The translations under genes were made by a program, and so were the position numbers. A DNA stretch of 61,012 bases from JBBPZA01 sp038199375 (GTDB lineage Bacteria; Actinomycetota; Thermoleophilia; Solirubrobacterales; Solirubrobacteraceae), in NCBI GenBank assembly GCA_038199375.1, contig JBBPZA010000009.1:1-61012 (forward strand), in the 5' to 3' direction. Shown here in pieces: positions 49,441 through 57,848 of the stretch (position 1 is its first letter; every line of letters starts with the position of its first letter). The notes beneath the pieces are model-generated. The model did no database searches, was not told the DNA's origin, and worked only from the letters and a program-made list of their open reading frames with translations.

Positions 49441-50856
49441 TTACGCCTCGGGCTGGGCGCCGGCCTCGGCCTCTCGCACCCGCACTTCGACGGCGCGCGC
49501 GTAGTCCAGGATGTTGCGCTGACGCGCCCGGGCGACGGCCAGCGCGCCCTCCGGCACGTCGTGGGTGACCACTGATCCGGCTGCCGTCCACGCGTCGTCG
49601 CCCACGATGACGGGCGCGACGAAGCTCGTGTCGACCCCGCCGCGGACCCGCGCTCCGATCGTGGTGCGGTGCTTGTCCTTGCCGTCGTAGTTGGCCGTGA
49701 TCGTGCCCGCGCCGAGGTTGCTGCACTCGCCCACGTCGGCGTCCCCTATGTAGGAGAGATGAGGGACCTTCGCGCCCTGCCCGATGTCCGAGCCCTTGAT
49801 CTCCACGAACGTCCCGACCTTGGCGCCCTCGCGCAGGAGCGCCTTGGGTCGCAGGTATGCGAATGGGCCGACCGTGGCGCCGGTGAGCACCTGGCAGCTG
49901 TCGAGGTAGGAATGGCGCACGACCACCTCGTCGCCGAGCTCTGAGTCGACGATCGTCGTCAGCGGCCCGATACGGCACCGCTCGCCAATCGAGGTGACGC
50001 CGCGCAGGAAGCAGTAGGGCTCGACGACGGTGTCGGGGCCGATGTCGACGTCGGCGTCGATCTGCGTGGAGCCTGGATCGACGATCGTCACCCCCGACCT
50101 CATGAGGCCTTCGTGGATGCGGCGCTGTGCGTGCTCGCGGACGACGGCAAGGTCGACGCGGTCATTGATTCCCAGGGTGAGGGCGACGTCGTCGACGACG
50201 TGGGCGCCCACGCTCCGGCCCGCCGCGCGAAGGACGGGCAGGGCGTCGGGGAGGAAGACCTCCCCCTGGGCGTTGTCGGGCCGGACCTGGCGCAGCGCGT
50301 CGAAGGCGGCTCGCGCATCGAAGGCGAGCAGCCCGGTGTTGACCTCGCGGATCGCGAGCTCCTCGGCCGAGGCGTCCTCGGGCCGCTTGGTCTCCACCAC
50401 TCGCTCGACAGACCCGTCCGCGCCGCGCACGACCCGCCCGTATCCGAAGGGGTCGTCGAGCACCATCGTCGCCACCGTGGCCCCCGCCCCGCTTTCCGCG
50501 TGTGCGCGCAGCAGCCCACGCAGGACCTCCGCGGTCACCAGCGGCACGTCGCCGGCGAGCACGACGATCGTCTGCGCCCCGAAGACCTCTCGCTCGGCGG
50601 ACAGGACGGCATGCCCTGTCCCGAGCGGCTCCTCCTGCACGGCCACCGCGACGCCGTCCCCATCTGCGATCACGGCGCTCAGCGCACGAGCCGGCCCGTC
50701 GACCACGACGACCTTGTCAATCCCCGCATCCAGCGCCGCCCGCACGGGCCATGCCACCATCGGCCGCCCGCACAGATCGTGCAGCGGCTTGGGCACCGCC
50801 GACTTCATCCGCGTGCCCTGCCCCGCAGCCAGGATCACGGCGACCACCGAGCTCAC
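49441..50856 (-). CDS. glmU: Bifunctional GlmU (GlcNAc-1-P uridyltransferase / GlcN-1-P acetyltransferase)
   Basis: 471 residues. The uridyltransferase domain has AVILAAGQGTRMKSAVPKPL, LAGDVPLVT and REVNTGLLAF; the left-handed beta-helix acetyltransferase domain has hexapeptide repeats with SYLDSCQVLTGATVGPFAYL, KGSDIGQGAKVPHLSYIGDA and NYDGKDKHRT. It makes UDP-GlcNAc for peptidoglycan. It is followed by prs in the standard actinobacterial order. Confidence 0.96.
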   Translation of the reverse strand: MSSVVAVILAAGQGTRMKSAVPKPLHDLCGRPMVAWPVRAALDAGIDKVVVVDGPARALSAVIADGDGVAVAVQEEPLGTGHAVLSAEREVFGAQTIVVLAGDVPLVTAEVLRGLLRAHAESGAGATVATMVLDDPFGYGRVVRGADGSVERVVETKRPEDASAEELAIREVNTGLLAFDARAAFDALRQVRPDNAQGEVFLPDALPVLRAAGRSVGAHVVDDVALTLGINDRVDLAVVREHAQRRIHEGLMRSGVTIVDPGSTQIDADVDIGPDTVVEPYCFLRGVTSIGERCRIGPLTTIVDSELGDEVVVRHSYLDSCQVLTGATVGPFAYLRPKALLREGAKVGTFVEIKGSDIGQGAKVPHLSYIGDADVGECSNLGAGTITANYDGKDKHRTTIGARVRGGVDTSFVAPVIVGDDAWTAAGSVVTHDVPEGALAVARARQRNILDYARAVEVRVREAEAGAQPEA

Positions 50857-50946
50857 GTCGGGATCGTAGCCGCGAACGGCCGCTCACCCTGGCGCCCGGA
50901 TAGACGGCCGGCCCGGAAAGTTGCGGCCCAGCAGGAGCGGCTCCGT

Positions 50947-51555
50947 TCACGGCGCGGTCTTCGGGCGCCATGAGCGGAGGTGGCCAAGTGCGAGCTTCAG
51001 GGATTGGACCATTGGCTTGACATCCTGCTGAGCGGTGGACAGCAGGTATCCCCCCTGAATGGCGGCGAGGGTCATTTCTGCGAGCTCGGCGGGTACCGCG
51101 TTCTCCCTGAGGACACCCCGGCTGCGCATGTCCTCGAACGCCTTCTCGAGGCTCATGTGCCACTGCAGGAACGCGTCAGCGACGCCGGCCCGGAGCTCGT
51201 CGCTCGTCGCGGCCATCTCGATCGCGAGCGATCCGAGCGGGCACCCGTTGAAATCACGGCTCTCCTGGCCGGCCAGCAGGGCCTCGAACCACGACCGCAG
51301 GCCGCTCCAGGTCTCCAGGCGGAACTGTTGTTGTTGTCCGAGGACCTGAGTCAGGTGGTACTTCAGGACGGCCGCGGCCAGCTCGTCCTTGCTCGAGAAG
51401 TAGTGATAGAGCTGGCTCTTGCCGGCGCCGGCGGCATCGAGCACCTCTGCGAGGCTCGTGGCGCGCACCCCACGCTCGTACATCAACACGGCCGCAGCGG
51501 CCACGATGGCGTCTCGGCGCTCCTGGCCTCGCCGTGTCTTGGGTTCCTGCATCAT
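50947..51555 (-). CDS. TetR/AcrR-family regulator
   Basis: 202 residues. The DNA-binding domain is RRDAIVAAAAVLMYERGVRA, then TSLAEVLDAAGAGKSQLYHYF; the ligand domain follows with a Cys in FNGCPLGSLAIEM, typical of the YxaF/LmrA-type group. It likely represses itself and the divergent membrane-protein gene through paired operator copies in the 86-bp intergenic region. Confidence 0.9.
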   Translation of the reverse strand: MMQEPKTRRGQERRDAIVAAAAVLMYERGVRATSLAEVLDAAGAGKSQLYHYFSSKDELAAAVLKYHLTQVLGQQQQFRLETWSGLRSWFEALLAGQESRDFNGCPLGSLAIEMAATSDELRAGVADAFLQWHMSLEKAFEDMRSRGVLRENAVPAELAEMTLAAIQGGYLLSTAQQDVKPMVQSLKLALGHLRSWRPKTAP

Positions 51556-51571
51556 TCGCCTCCGACCTCAA

Positions 51572-51615
51572 TGTACCGGCGGGTCTAGATTGCTTATACT
51601 GGACCGGTCGGTACA
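51572..51615. promoter_or_regulatory. Bidirectional promoter with two inverted TetR-type operators
   Basis: A 16-bp motif T(A/G)GACC(C/G)G(C/T)CGGTACA occurs twice in opposite orientation (51572-51587 and 51600-51615), separated by 12 bp that contain a perfect -10 TATACT (51595-51600) for the plus strand and TATAAG for the minus strand. Binding of the adjacent TetR protein would cover both promoters. Confidence 0.7.
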
Positions 51616-51641
51616 AAAACTGAGGCAAGGAGCGGAGAAGA

Positions 51642-52097
51642 GTGTCAAATCAGAGCACCGACAGCTTGCCGACGGCCATAGGGAAAGGCGCGATCGCCGG
51701 CCTGGCTGGGACTGTGGTGATGACTGCGTTCCAGCGATTCGTGGAGATGCCCCTGACCGGCCGAGACGAGAGCTACGCGCCTGCCGAGCTCGTCATGAAG
51801 CTTTTCCCTGTGGCACCGAAGAGCGAGCGAGGCCGGCGTCGCCTCAACTACGCGGCCCACTTCGGAGTCGGCGTCGCCTGGGGGGCGGGCCACGCTCTCA
51901 TCGCCACCCGGGCCGGGCTGCGCGGACAACGCGCCGTGGCGACGGTGTTCGGCGCCATCTGGGGTGGCGACGTGCTCGCAAACACGGCCCTCGGCCTCAC
52001 CAAGCCGATGCAGTGGTCACGGCAGGACCTCACAATCGACGTCGTGGACAAGCTCGTCCTCGCCGAAGCGACGGGCCTCATCTTCGAACGGCTGTGA
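51642..52097 (+). CDS. Membrane protein controlled by the adjacent TetR regulator (DUF1440-like)
   Basis: 151 residues from GTG 51642 behind AAGGAGCGGAG. Hydrophobic segments at about 13-30 (GKGAIAGLAGTVVMTAFQRF), 70-88 (YAAHFGVGVAWGAGHALI) and 97-112 make a small integral membrane protein similar in plan to DUF1440 proteins. Its stop lies just 1 bp from the convergent tRNA-Gln. Its role is unknown; drug or solvent response is plausible from the regulator type. Confidence 0.75.
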   Translation: MSNQSTDSLPTAIGKGAIAGLAGTVVMTAFQRFVEMPLTGRDESYAPAELVMKLFPVAPKSERGRRRLNYAAHFGVGVAWGAGHALIATRAGLRGQRAVATVFGAIWGGDVLANTALGLTKPMQWSRQDLTIDVVDKLVLAEATGLIFERL

Positions 52098-52098
52098 G

Positions 52099-52169
52099 CT
52101 GGGGGGCAGGGAATCGAACCCCGATCGCCGGTGCCAAAAACCGGTGTCTTGCCGTTAGACGACCCCCCA
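52099..52169 (-). tRNA. tRNA-Gln (UUG)
   Basis: The reverse complement begins TGGGGGGTCGTCTAACGG, with anticodon TTG in GGTTTTTGGCACC, T-arm CGGGG-TTCGATT-CCCTG and acceptor 3' strand CCCCCCA with discriminator G. 71 nt, CCA not encoded. Confidence 0.95.
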
Positions 52170-52212
52170 AGCGCAGCGGCCCGGCGCCGGGGATGGTACG
52201 CCGCGCCGCGGG

Positions 52213-52926
52213 TCACCGTGCCCGGCGGTAGAGGCGCGCGAGGTGATCGACGGGCACGCCCGCCAGGAAGAGCCAGCGGATGACGACCCACGAGAGGACG
52301 GTTCGGGGGACTCCCAGCGACCGCCAGCGGCGGGGGGAGGTCGTGGCCGGGCCGGGTAGGCAGGCGGTGCGGCCACGGGCCTCGAGGCGGCGGACGAAGT
52401 CGTAGTCGTCCATGATCGGCAGCTCGCGGTAGCCGCCGAGCGCCTCGAAGGTCGATCGGCGCGTCCAGATGGTGGAGTCGCCGTAGTAGATGCCGGCGCG
52501 GCGCTGGATGGCGTACCACGCGGTGAGCAGACGGGAGAAGCGGTCGTTGCCATCGAAGCGCAGGGCGAAGTTCCCGCCGAGGATGGCTGGGTCGCGCAGC
52601 GCCCCGCAAAGGGTGGCGTAGGCGTCTCCAGACAGGCGGCTGTCTGCGTGCAGGAAGACCAGCACTTCGCCGGCGGCCTGCTCGGCGGCCGCGTTGAGCT
52701 GCGCCGCCCGGGCGCGGACGGGCCCGATCAGGCGTAGCGCGAGCGGGTGAGCCTCGGCGGTGTCGACGGTGCCGTCGCGCGACCCGCCGTCGGCGACGAT
52801 GACCTCGAAGCGGCCCGGAAGCCCACCTAGGTGGTCGAGCAGACCGGGCAGGGCGCGGGCCTCGTCGAGCACCGGGACGAGGACGCTGACGAGCGGGTTG
52901 GGGCCAAGCGGATCGTGAGACGTCAT
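52213..52926 (-). CDS. Glycosyltransferase family 2 (TIGR04283-like)
   Basis: 237 residues. VSVLVPVLDEARALPGLLDH, then VIVADGGSRDGT and VLVFLHADSRL (the DxD-equivalent HAD) are GT-A hallmarks; FALRFDGNDRFSRLL, then GIYYGDSTIWTRRSTFEALGG and MDDYDFVRRLE match the TIGR04283 subgroup. The acceptor is unknown. This subgroup occurs beside nucleoside phosphorylases in some arsenosugar gene sets, and a phosphorylase lies next door here, though no arsM is visible. Confidence 0.88.
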   Translation of the reverse strand: MTSHDPLGPNPLVSVLVPVLDEARALPGLLDHLGGLPGRFEVIVADGGSRDGTVDTAEAHPLALRLIGPVRARAAQLNAAAEQAAGEVLVFLHADSRLSGDAYATLCGALRDPAILGGNFALRFDGNDRFSRLLTAWYAIQRRAGIYYGDSTIWTRRSTFEALGGYRELPIMDDYDFVRRLEARGRTACLPGPATTSPRRWRSLGVPRTVLSWVVIRWLFLAGVPVDHLARLYRRAR

Positions 52927-53026
52927 GTGGCGAGCGGATCGGAGGGCTTCACGTCGGGCGCCGGAGCATCGCGATCTGGCGTGGCCGCCATGAAGCGGAC
53001 GGCCGGCGGCATCACCGAACCCAGGC

Positions 53027-53818
53027 TCAGTCGAAGCGGAAGTGGGTGCCTACCGGCTCGAGCTGCGCATCGGCGAGCTGCGGCACCGCCGCCGCAAGGG
53101 TCGCGGCGAAGGTCTCGGTGCTGGCGGCGATCAGGCGTACGAGCTCCTCGACCGGCGTCGGCTCGGCCGCCACCCCGTTGGCGTAGTCGGTGGCGTAGCC
53201 CATCAGCGCGTAGGGCAGCTCGGCCTCTCCGCATAACACCGTCTCGGGCCCGGCCGTCTGGGAAACGGCCGTCACGCCGCAGGCCTGCAACATCCGGATC
53301 TCGGTGCGGGTGTTGAAGCGCGGGCCGTCGACGTGCCCGTAGCAGCCTCCGTCGTGCACGGGCCGGCCGGCCTTCCTCGCTCCCGCGAGCAGCGCCGCGC
53401 GCAACGGCTCCGAGAAGGGCCGGTCGTAGATCCAATGCCCGCGACCCTTCTCGCCGGGCTCGGTGTAGAGCGTGCACAGCGCGCCGTCGCCCAGCCTGTT
53501 GGCCGGGAAGTGCAGGTCGTCGAAGACGACGAGCGAGCCCAGCTCGAGGCGGGGGTCGAGCGACCCGCACACAGTCACGCCCAGCACGGCCTCCGCGCCC
53601 GCCTCCCGCAGCGCCGCCACGTTAGCCCGATGGTTGACCTGCGACGAGAGGAACCGGTGGCCCTCGCCGTGGCGGGCGACGTGGACAACATCGGCGCCGG
53701 CGAAGCGCCCGGAGGTGACCGTCACGCTCCCGAAGCGCGTTACGACCTCACCGGACCGTGCCTCGGAGAAGCCGGGGAGCGAGTAGGTGCCCGACCCGGT
53801 GAGGATCCCGATCCGCAT
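53027..53818 (-). CDS. 5'-methylthioadenosine/purine nucleoside phosphorylase
   Basis: 263 residues from ATG 53818. MRIGILTGSGTYSLPGF, then GHRFLSSQVNHRANVAAL, CYGHVDGPRFNTRTEIRML (phosphate and base contacts) and VSQTAGPETVLCGEAELPYA are MTAP/PNP family blocks. It splits a purine nucleoside such as MTA with phosphate. A TAGGAT box (minus, 53829-53834) lies 10 nt before the start. The gene is immediately upstream of the GT2 gene (100 bp), possibly one transcript. Confidence 0.9.
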   Translation of the reverse strand: MRIGILTGSGTYSLPGFSEARSGEVVTRFGSVTVTSGRFAGADVVHVARHGEGHRFLSSQVNHRANVAALREAGAEAVLGVTVCGSLDPRLELGSLVVFDDLHFPANRLGDGALCTLYTEPGEKGRGHWIYDRPFSEPLRAALLAGARKAGRPVHDGGCYGHVDGPRFNTRTEIRMLQACGVTAVSQTAGPETVLCGEAELPYALMGYATDYANGVAAEPTPVEELVRLIAASTETFAATLAAAVPQLADAQLEPVGTHFRFD

Positions 53819-53847
53819 GGCGGCGGACATCCTATGTCCGCAAGCCC

Positions 53848-54141
53848 TCAGCGGTGCTCGTAGACGAGCTGCTCGACGTGCACGAGGCCGACGTAGCGCC
53901 CGAGCTCGTCGCAGCAGACGACCGGGTCGAGGCGGTCGGGTCCCCGCCGTGCGACCGCCCGGCGGGCGACGTCGCGTGCAAGGCTTGTCTCGAGCGCACG
54001 CAGCAGCGTGCGCCGAGGCGGCTCCCCGCGCACGGCACACGCACGCGAGGCGAGCGCGACCGCGCGCGAGCGCTTCGTAGCCCCGCACGACCCCGCGCCG
54101 GAGGTCCACGATGTGCGAGGAGCCAGAGCTCGTGCGGACGG
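53848..54141 (-). pseudogene. Remnant of an EAL-CBS c-di-GMP phosphodiesterase
   Basis: The start, SSHIVDLRRGVVRGYEALAR, is the beginning of an EAL domain (normally PIVDL..G...GYEALAR). After a frameshift the end reads VARRAVARRGPDRLDPVVCC, then DELGRYVGLVHVEQLVYEHR-stop, the second half of a CBS domain. The roughly 230 residues in between are gone. It is fused in frame to the tail of a MerR fragment. Confidence 0.7.
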
Positions 54142-54520
54142 CTTTCCAGCCCATGGCGAGGTCACCGGCGACGCGGCCGTGGTCGTCCATCACCCGCTGC
54201 CAATCCTCTTTCGAGTAGCCCGCCGTCCGACATCGTGAGTCGCGAAACGCCTCGCTGCCGCCCCAGCGCGCCTGCGCCTCCACCGCGTGCCCGGCGACAT
54301 CGAAGTCGCCGAACAGCTCGAAGCGCTCCTCGGGAGTCAGCTCGATGCCCATCTGGTGTGCCTCCTTCGCGGTCTGGACGGCGGCGAGCAGCTCCTCCAG
54401 CCGGCCGATCCGGTCGCGCAGCAGTCGCTCCTGGCGATCGAGGTGCGCGAGCGGGTCGGCGACGGGGTCGTCAAGCAGCGCCGCGATGTCATCGAGAGCC
54501 AGGCCGAGCTCACGGTATGA
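54142..54520 (-). pseudogene. MerR/TipAS-type regulator lacking its DNA-binding domain
   Basis: YRELGLALDDIAALLDDPVA, then RQERLLRDRIGRLEELLAAV is the dimerisation helix region of MerR proteins, and EAHQMGIELTPEERFELFGD, then WGGSEAFRDSRCRTAGYSKE, DWQRVMDD is the TipAS effector-binding domain. The N-terminal winged helix of about 45 residues and the C-terminus are missing; the frame continues into an EAL fragment. No plausible start precedes it. Confidence 0.72.
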
Positions 54521-54532
54521 GGAGCTCAAGAG

Positions 54533-54715
54533 ATGGCTATTTCGCACACCCAGATCAATTTGGACGACGTTGAGGACGCGGCACCAGAGAACGGGTTCGG
54601 CGATCGCTGGGAAGCACGCGTGGCCCGGACGGCGCTCGAAGCCGAGCAGACTGGGGTCACTCATTCCGCCTGGGGCCTGGCAAGCGATCTCCGGCGGACC
54701 GCACCATCCTGGCGA
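54533..54715 (+). pseudogene. Frameshifted N-terminal piece of a cupin-domain protein
   Basis: MAISHTQINLDDVEDAAPEN, then RWEARVARTALEAEQTGVTH is intact; at about 54663 the frame shifts by one base, since the next frame continues FRLGPGKRSPADRT, exactly what a cupin needs (FRLRPGKRSP). The metal-binding beta-barrel is absent. It was probably a divergent neighbour of the MerR gene. Confidence 0.65.
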
Positions 54716-54744
54716 CGGTGAGCCGGTCGACGACCCGTGGATCA

Positions 54745-54850
54745 CGTGACGAGCATCGTCCGATGTTGGACACGACGAAGGACCGGGCCACCCGCCGTCG
54801 CTTCACCCCGGTAGTCGTACTCGGCGATCACGATCTCGGGATCCCGTTCA
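54745..54850 (-). pseudogene. Fragment of a SnoaL-like (NTF2-fold) protein
   Basis: PEIVIAEYDYRGEATAGG in one frame is followed, after a one-base shift, by RSFVVSNI and a degraded end; together these match the central strands of SnoaL-like proteins. Both ends are missing. It lies 18 bp from the radical SAM fusion gene. Confidence 0.5.
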
Positions 54851-54868
54851 TGCCGGTTCGCGCGACGC

Positions 54869-56572
54869 CTACACCGCGCAGTGGAAGGCCGGCGGCAAGG
54901 TGCCGTCGGCCTGGCGCAGCGTGAGGAAGCGCTCGACGACAAGCCGCTTGGCCTCCGCGAGCGAGACCTCCCCGTGCGCCACCACCAGGTCCGGCGAGGC
55001 GCCGATGTCGCCGCCGACCGGATGCCAGTGCGCCCCGTCGGCGGTGATCGTCAGCTCGGGCACCATCACGGCGTCGGAGATCACCATCCCCTCCTCCATC
55101 CCGGCCGCGAACCCGCGCTTGACCAGCGGGCGCACCGCGAAGTCGTCGCCGACGACGTCGAGCCGTGCCAGCGCCTCGCGCAGCTCGGAGACCTCGTCGC
55201 GGTTCTCGGGCGTCTCGGTCATCGCGACCCGCAGCGGCAGCCCAAGCGAGCGGGCGTAGGCGAGGCCCTCCATCGCCTGTTCCCACGAGCCGGCGCCGCG
55301 CCAGGAGTCGTGGGTCTCTGGCCGGGCCCCGTCGACGGAGCTCTGGAGGACCAGGTTCGCCCGCCCGGCCAGGCGTGCCAGCTCCTCGCGACGGCGGCCG
55401 GTGAAGAGCATCGCGTTGGTGAGCGCGACCGTGGGCAGGCGATCGGAGGCGTACTCGAGCATGGCGACGATGTCTCGCTCGACGAAGGGCTCTCCCCCGG
55501 TCACATAGATCTCGGCGAAGCCCTCCAGCACCGCCTCGTCGACCAGCGCGCAGAAGCGCTCGAGCCCGATGGAGCGCTTGCGCGCCCGCGGCGAGGAGGC
55601 GACCACGCAGTACTCGCAGGCAAGGTTGCAGTGGAAGTTCGAGTAGACCCACAGCCGCGGCGGAAACAACGCCGTGCCGAAGAGGCCCACGACGGGAAGC
55701 CCGTCGTCGTGGGAGTCGGGCGCGTCGGCCCACCCCACACCCTCGGCCGCGAAGCCCTCGGGCATCGCGTCGCGGTAGACGTGGTAGCGCCCCCGAGCCC
55801 GCTCGCGTGGCGGGACGACCTCGAGGCAGGTCGTCCACCATCCGGTCTCGACGGTCTCCACGAAGGCCTCGGGCAGGCCGGCGGCGCGCATGGAGCGGGC
55901 CTGCGCGCGCCAGTCGTAACCCAGCGGCACGAGCTCCGCGGTCGCGCACCCGCCGGAGAGCTCGAGCAGGGCCCACCACGTCTCCCGGCGCCCGTCGTTC
56001 GCCGGCCGCCCGACGGTCCCGACGTTGACGACCAGCGTCCCGTCGATCTGGCGCTGCCACGGGATGCCGGTATGGGTGCACAGGAGGACGTCGGGCCGGC
56101 TGGGCAGATGGGGTCCGTACCGACACAGGCGCAGCTCGAGCTCCTCGTCGTCGAGCGACTCCCACAGGAAGTCGTTGATCGCCAGCGGCGAGCCGTGGAC
56201 CATGTGGAGGTCGACGCCCTCGACCTCCTCGCGCAGCTCGCCGGGCAGGCCGCGCATCCACGCCGCGAAGTCGTCAGACGTGTGCTCGCGCGTGTAGTCG
56301 TACATGAGCTGCGCGAAGGCGTTGTCGCGCGGGTCGGTGTAGCCGCAGCCGCAGTCCTCGTCGCCTCGCCCGATGGCCACGTCGTAGTTGCCGGCGATGC
56401 ACTGCACCCCGCGGTCGCGGAGGATCGGCCACATCGCGTCGCACTCGGCGCCGAAGCCACCGAGGTCCCCGAGGCACACGAGCCGAGTGGCTCCGCGGAC
56501 ACCGGCGGCATCCACCCACGCGCGCAGTGCGTAGGGGTTGGCGTACGCCCCTCCGCAGACGGCGATCCTCAC
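54869..56572 (-). CDS. Metallophosphatase-like / radical SAM fusion protein
   Basis: 567 residues from GTG 56572, preferred because VRIAVCGG is the first strand of the phosphatase fold and a TAGAAT -10 lies 8 nt upstream; ATG 56599 would add nine residues. Residues 1-230 follow the calcineurin-like fold: CLGDLGGFG, AGNYD (61-64), MVHGSP and CTHTGIP. The first metal motif DxH is replaced by GGAYAN, and GNHD by GNYD. The second half is a radical SAM domain with Cys315-x3-Cys319-x2-Cys322 (CNLACEYC), the GGEP motif in YVTGGEPFVE, and a downstream SAM/substrate barrel. It faces an FAD oxidoreductase/radical SAM operon. Reaction unknown. Confidence 0.85.
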   Translation of the reverse strand: MRIAVCGGAYANPYALRAWVDAAGVRGATRLVCLGDLGGFGAECDAMWPILRDRGVQCIAGNYDVAIGRGDEDCGCGYTDPRDNAFAQLMYDYTREHTSDDFAAWMRGLPGELREEVEGVDLHMVHGSPLAINDFLWESLDDEELELRLCRYGPHLPSRPDVLLCTHTGIPWQRQIDGTLVVNVGTVGRPANDGRRETWWALLELSGGCATAELVPLGYDWRAQARSMRAAGLPEAFVETVETGWWTTCLEVVPPRERARGRYHVYRDAMPEGFAAEGVGWADAPDSHDDGLPVVGLFGTALFPPRLWVYSNFHCNLACEYCVVASSPRARKRSIGLERFCALVDEAVLEGFAEIYVTGGEPFVERDIVAMLEYASDRLPTVALTNAMLFTGRRREELARLAGRANLVLQSSVDGARPETHDSWRGAGSWEQAMEGLAYARSLGLPLRVAMTETPENRDEVSELREALARLDVVGDDFAVRPLVKRGFAAGMEEGMVISDAVMVPELTITADGAHWHPVGGDIGASPDLVVAHGEVSLAEAKRLVVERFLTLRQADGTLPPAFHCAV

Positions 56573-56580
56573 GATCGACG

Positions 56581-56586
56581 ATTCTA
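56581..56586 (-). promoter_or_regulatory. -10 box TAGAAT of the radical SAM fusion gene
   Basis: TAGAAT on the minus strand, 8 nt before GTG 56572; indicates a leaderless transcript and helps fix the start. On the plus strand TACGCT (near 56616) may serve the divergent operon. Confidence 0.5.
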
Positions 56587-56651
56587 TTGAGGTGGGCATG
56601 GCCTGCGCCAGGGGATACGCTCACTCGACCTCGCCCGATCAGGAGGAGCGC

Positions 56652-57848
56652 ATGTCCCAGCCGCCTCGCATCGCCATCCTCGGCGCCGGACCGATCGGGC
56701 TCGAGACCGCACTCGGCGCGGCGCAGCGCGGCTGGCCGTTCACCGTCTACGAGGCGGCTCCGGACGTCGCCGGCCACGTGCGCAGATGGGGCCACGTCCG
56801 GCTGTTCACTCCGTGGTCGATGAACGTCTCCGAGCGGATGGCGGGCGCGATGCGGCGCTCGGGGGTCGCGGTGCCCGAAGGCGACGAGCTTCCTACGGGG
56901 GCGCAGCTCGTCGAGCGCCTCTATGACCCGGTGGCCCGGCTTCCCGAGCTCGAGGGGCGCATCCGGATGGGGGCCGAGGTCCAGGCGGTCGGCCGCGAGC
57001 GGCTTCTCAAGCACGAGGAGATAGGGACCCGCGAGCGCGGCGAGCATCCCTTCCGGCTCCTGCTCACCGACTCCGACGGCGAGGAGATCGTCGAGTCGGC
57101 CGACGTGGTCGTCGACTGCACGGGCACCTACGGGAACCCCAACGCCCTGGGCGACGGCGGGATCCCGGCGCCCGGCGAGCGCGCCCTCGCCGACAGGATC
57201 GTCCGGCTCCTGCCCGACTTCCCCGCTGAGCGGGAGGCCTGGGCGGGGCGCACGATCCTGCTCACCGGCGCCGGGCACTCGGCTCAGACCGCCGCCAAGC
57301 AGCTCGCGGAGTTCGCGCGCGACGCGGATGGGACGCGGGTGATCTGGGCCGTGCGCGCGCAAGAGCCCACGTGGGGAGGGGTGGAGGACGATCCGCTTCC
57401 CGAGCGCGCGCGATTGAACAGCGTCGCCGACGAGCTCGCGCGCGGTGCCTCCCCGGCGGTCCAGCTCCGTCGCGGGACGGTCACCGACGCGCTGCGCGGG
57501 GAGGGCGGCCAGGTGGCCGTGACCCTGCGCAACGGGATGACAGAGGAGGTCGTCGTCGACCGCGTTCTCGGCCTGAACGGCGGCGTCGGCGACCACACCA
57601 TCTACCGCCAGCTCCAGGTCCACGAGTGCTACGCGACCTCGGGGCCCATCAAGCTCGCCGCCGCGCTGCTGGGCGCCTCGGGCGGCGACTGCCTCGCCCG
57701 GGAGAGCCACGGCGCCGAGACGCTGGTCAACCCCGAGCCCGGCTTCTTCCTCCTCGGCGCGAAGTCCTACGGGCGAAACAGCCAGTTCCTGCTGCGCGTC
57801 GGCTGGGACCAGGTAGACGACGTGCTCGGCCTGCTGGAGGCACGATGA
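56652..57848 (+). CDS. FAD/NAD(P)-dependent oxidoreductase (flavin-containing pyridine nucleotide-disulfide type)
   Basis: 398 residues from ATG 56652 behind AGGAGGAG. FAD-binding GAGPIG at 11-16 with the acidic end of strand two (VYEAAPDVAGHVRRW); a second Rossmann motif in ILLTGAGHSAQT and the closing VVDCTGTYGNPNALG. No CxxC redox pair is present, so it is not a thioredoxin reductase; it resembles monooxygenase-like or dehydrogenase-like flavoproteins. Its stop overlaps the next start (ATGA), coupling it to a radical SAM enzyme. Probably oxidises or reduces the product of that enzyme. Confidence 0.87.
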   Translation: MSQPPRIAILGAGPIGLETALGAAQRGWPFTVYEAAPDVAGHVRRWGHVRLFTPWSMNVSERMAGAMRRSGVAVPEGDELPTGAQLVERLYDPVARLPELEGRIRMGAEVQAVGRERLLKHEEIGTRERGEHPFRLLLTDSDGEEIVESADVVVDCTGTYGNPNALGDGGIPAPGERALADRIVRLLPDFPAEREAWAGRTILLTGAGHSAQTAAKQLAEFARDADGTRVIWAVRAQEPTWGGVEDDPLPERARLNSVADELARGASPAVQLRRGTVTDALRGEGGQVAVTLRNGMTEEVVVDRVLGLNGGVGDHTIYRQLQVHECYATSGPIKLAAALLGASGGDCLARESHGAETLVNPEPGFFLLGAKSYGRNSQFLLRVGWDQVDDVLGLLEAR

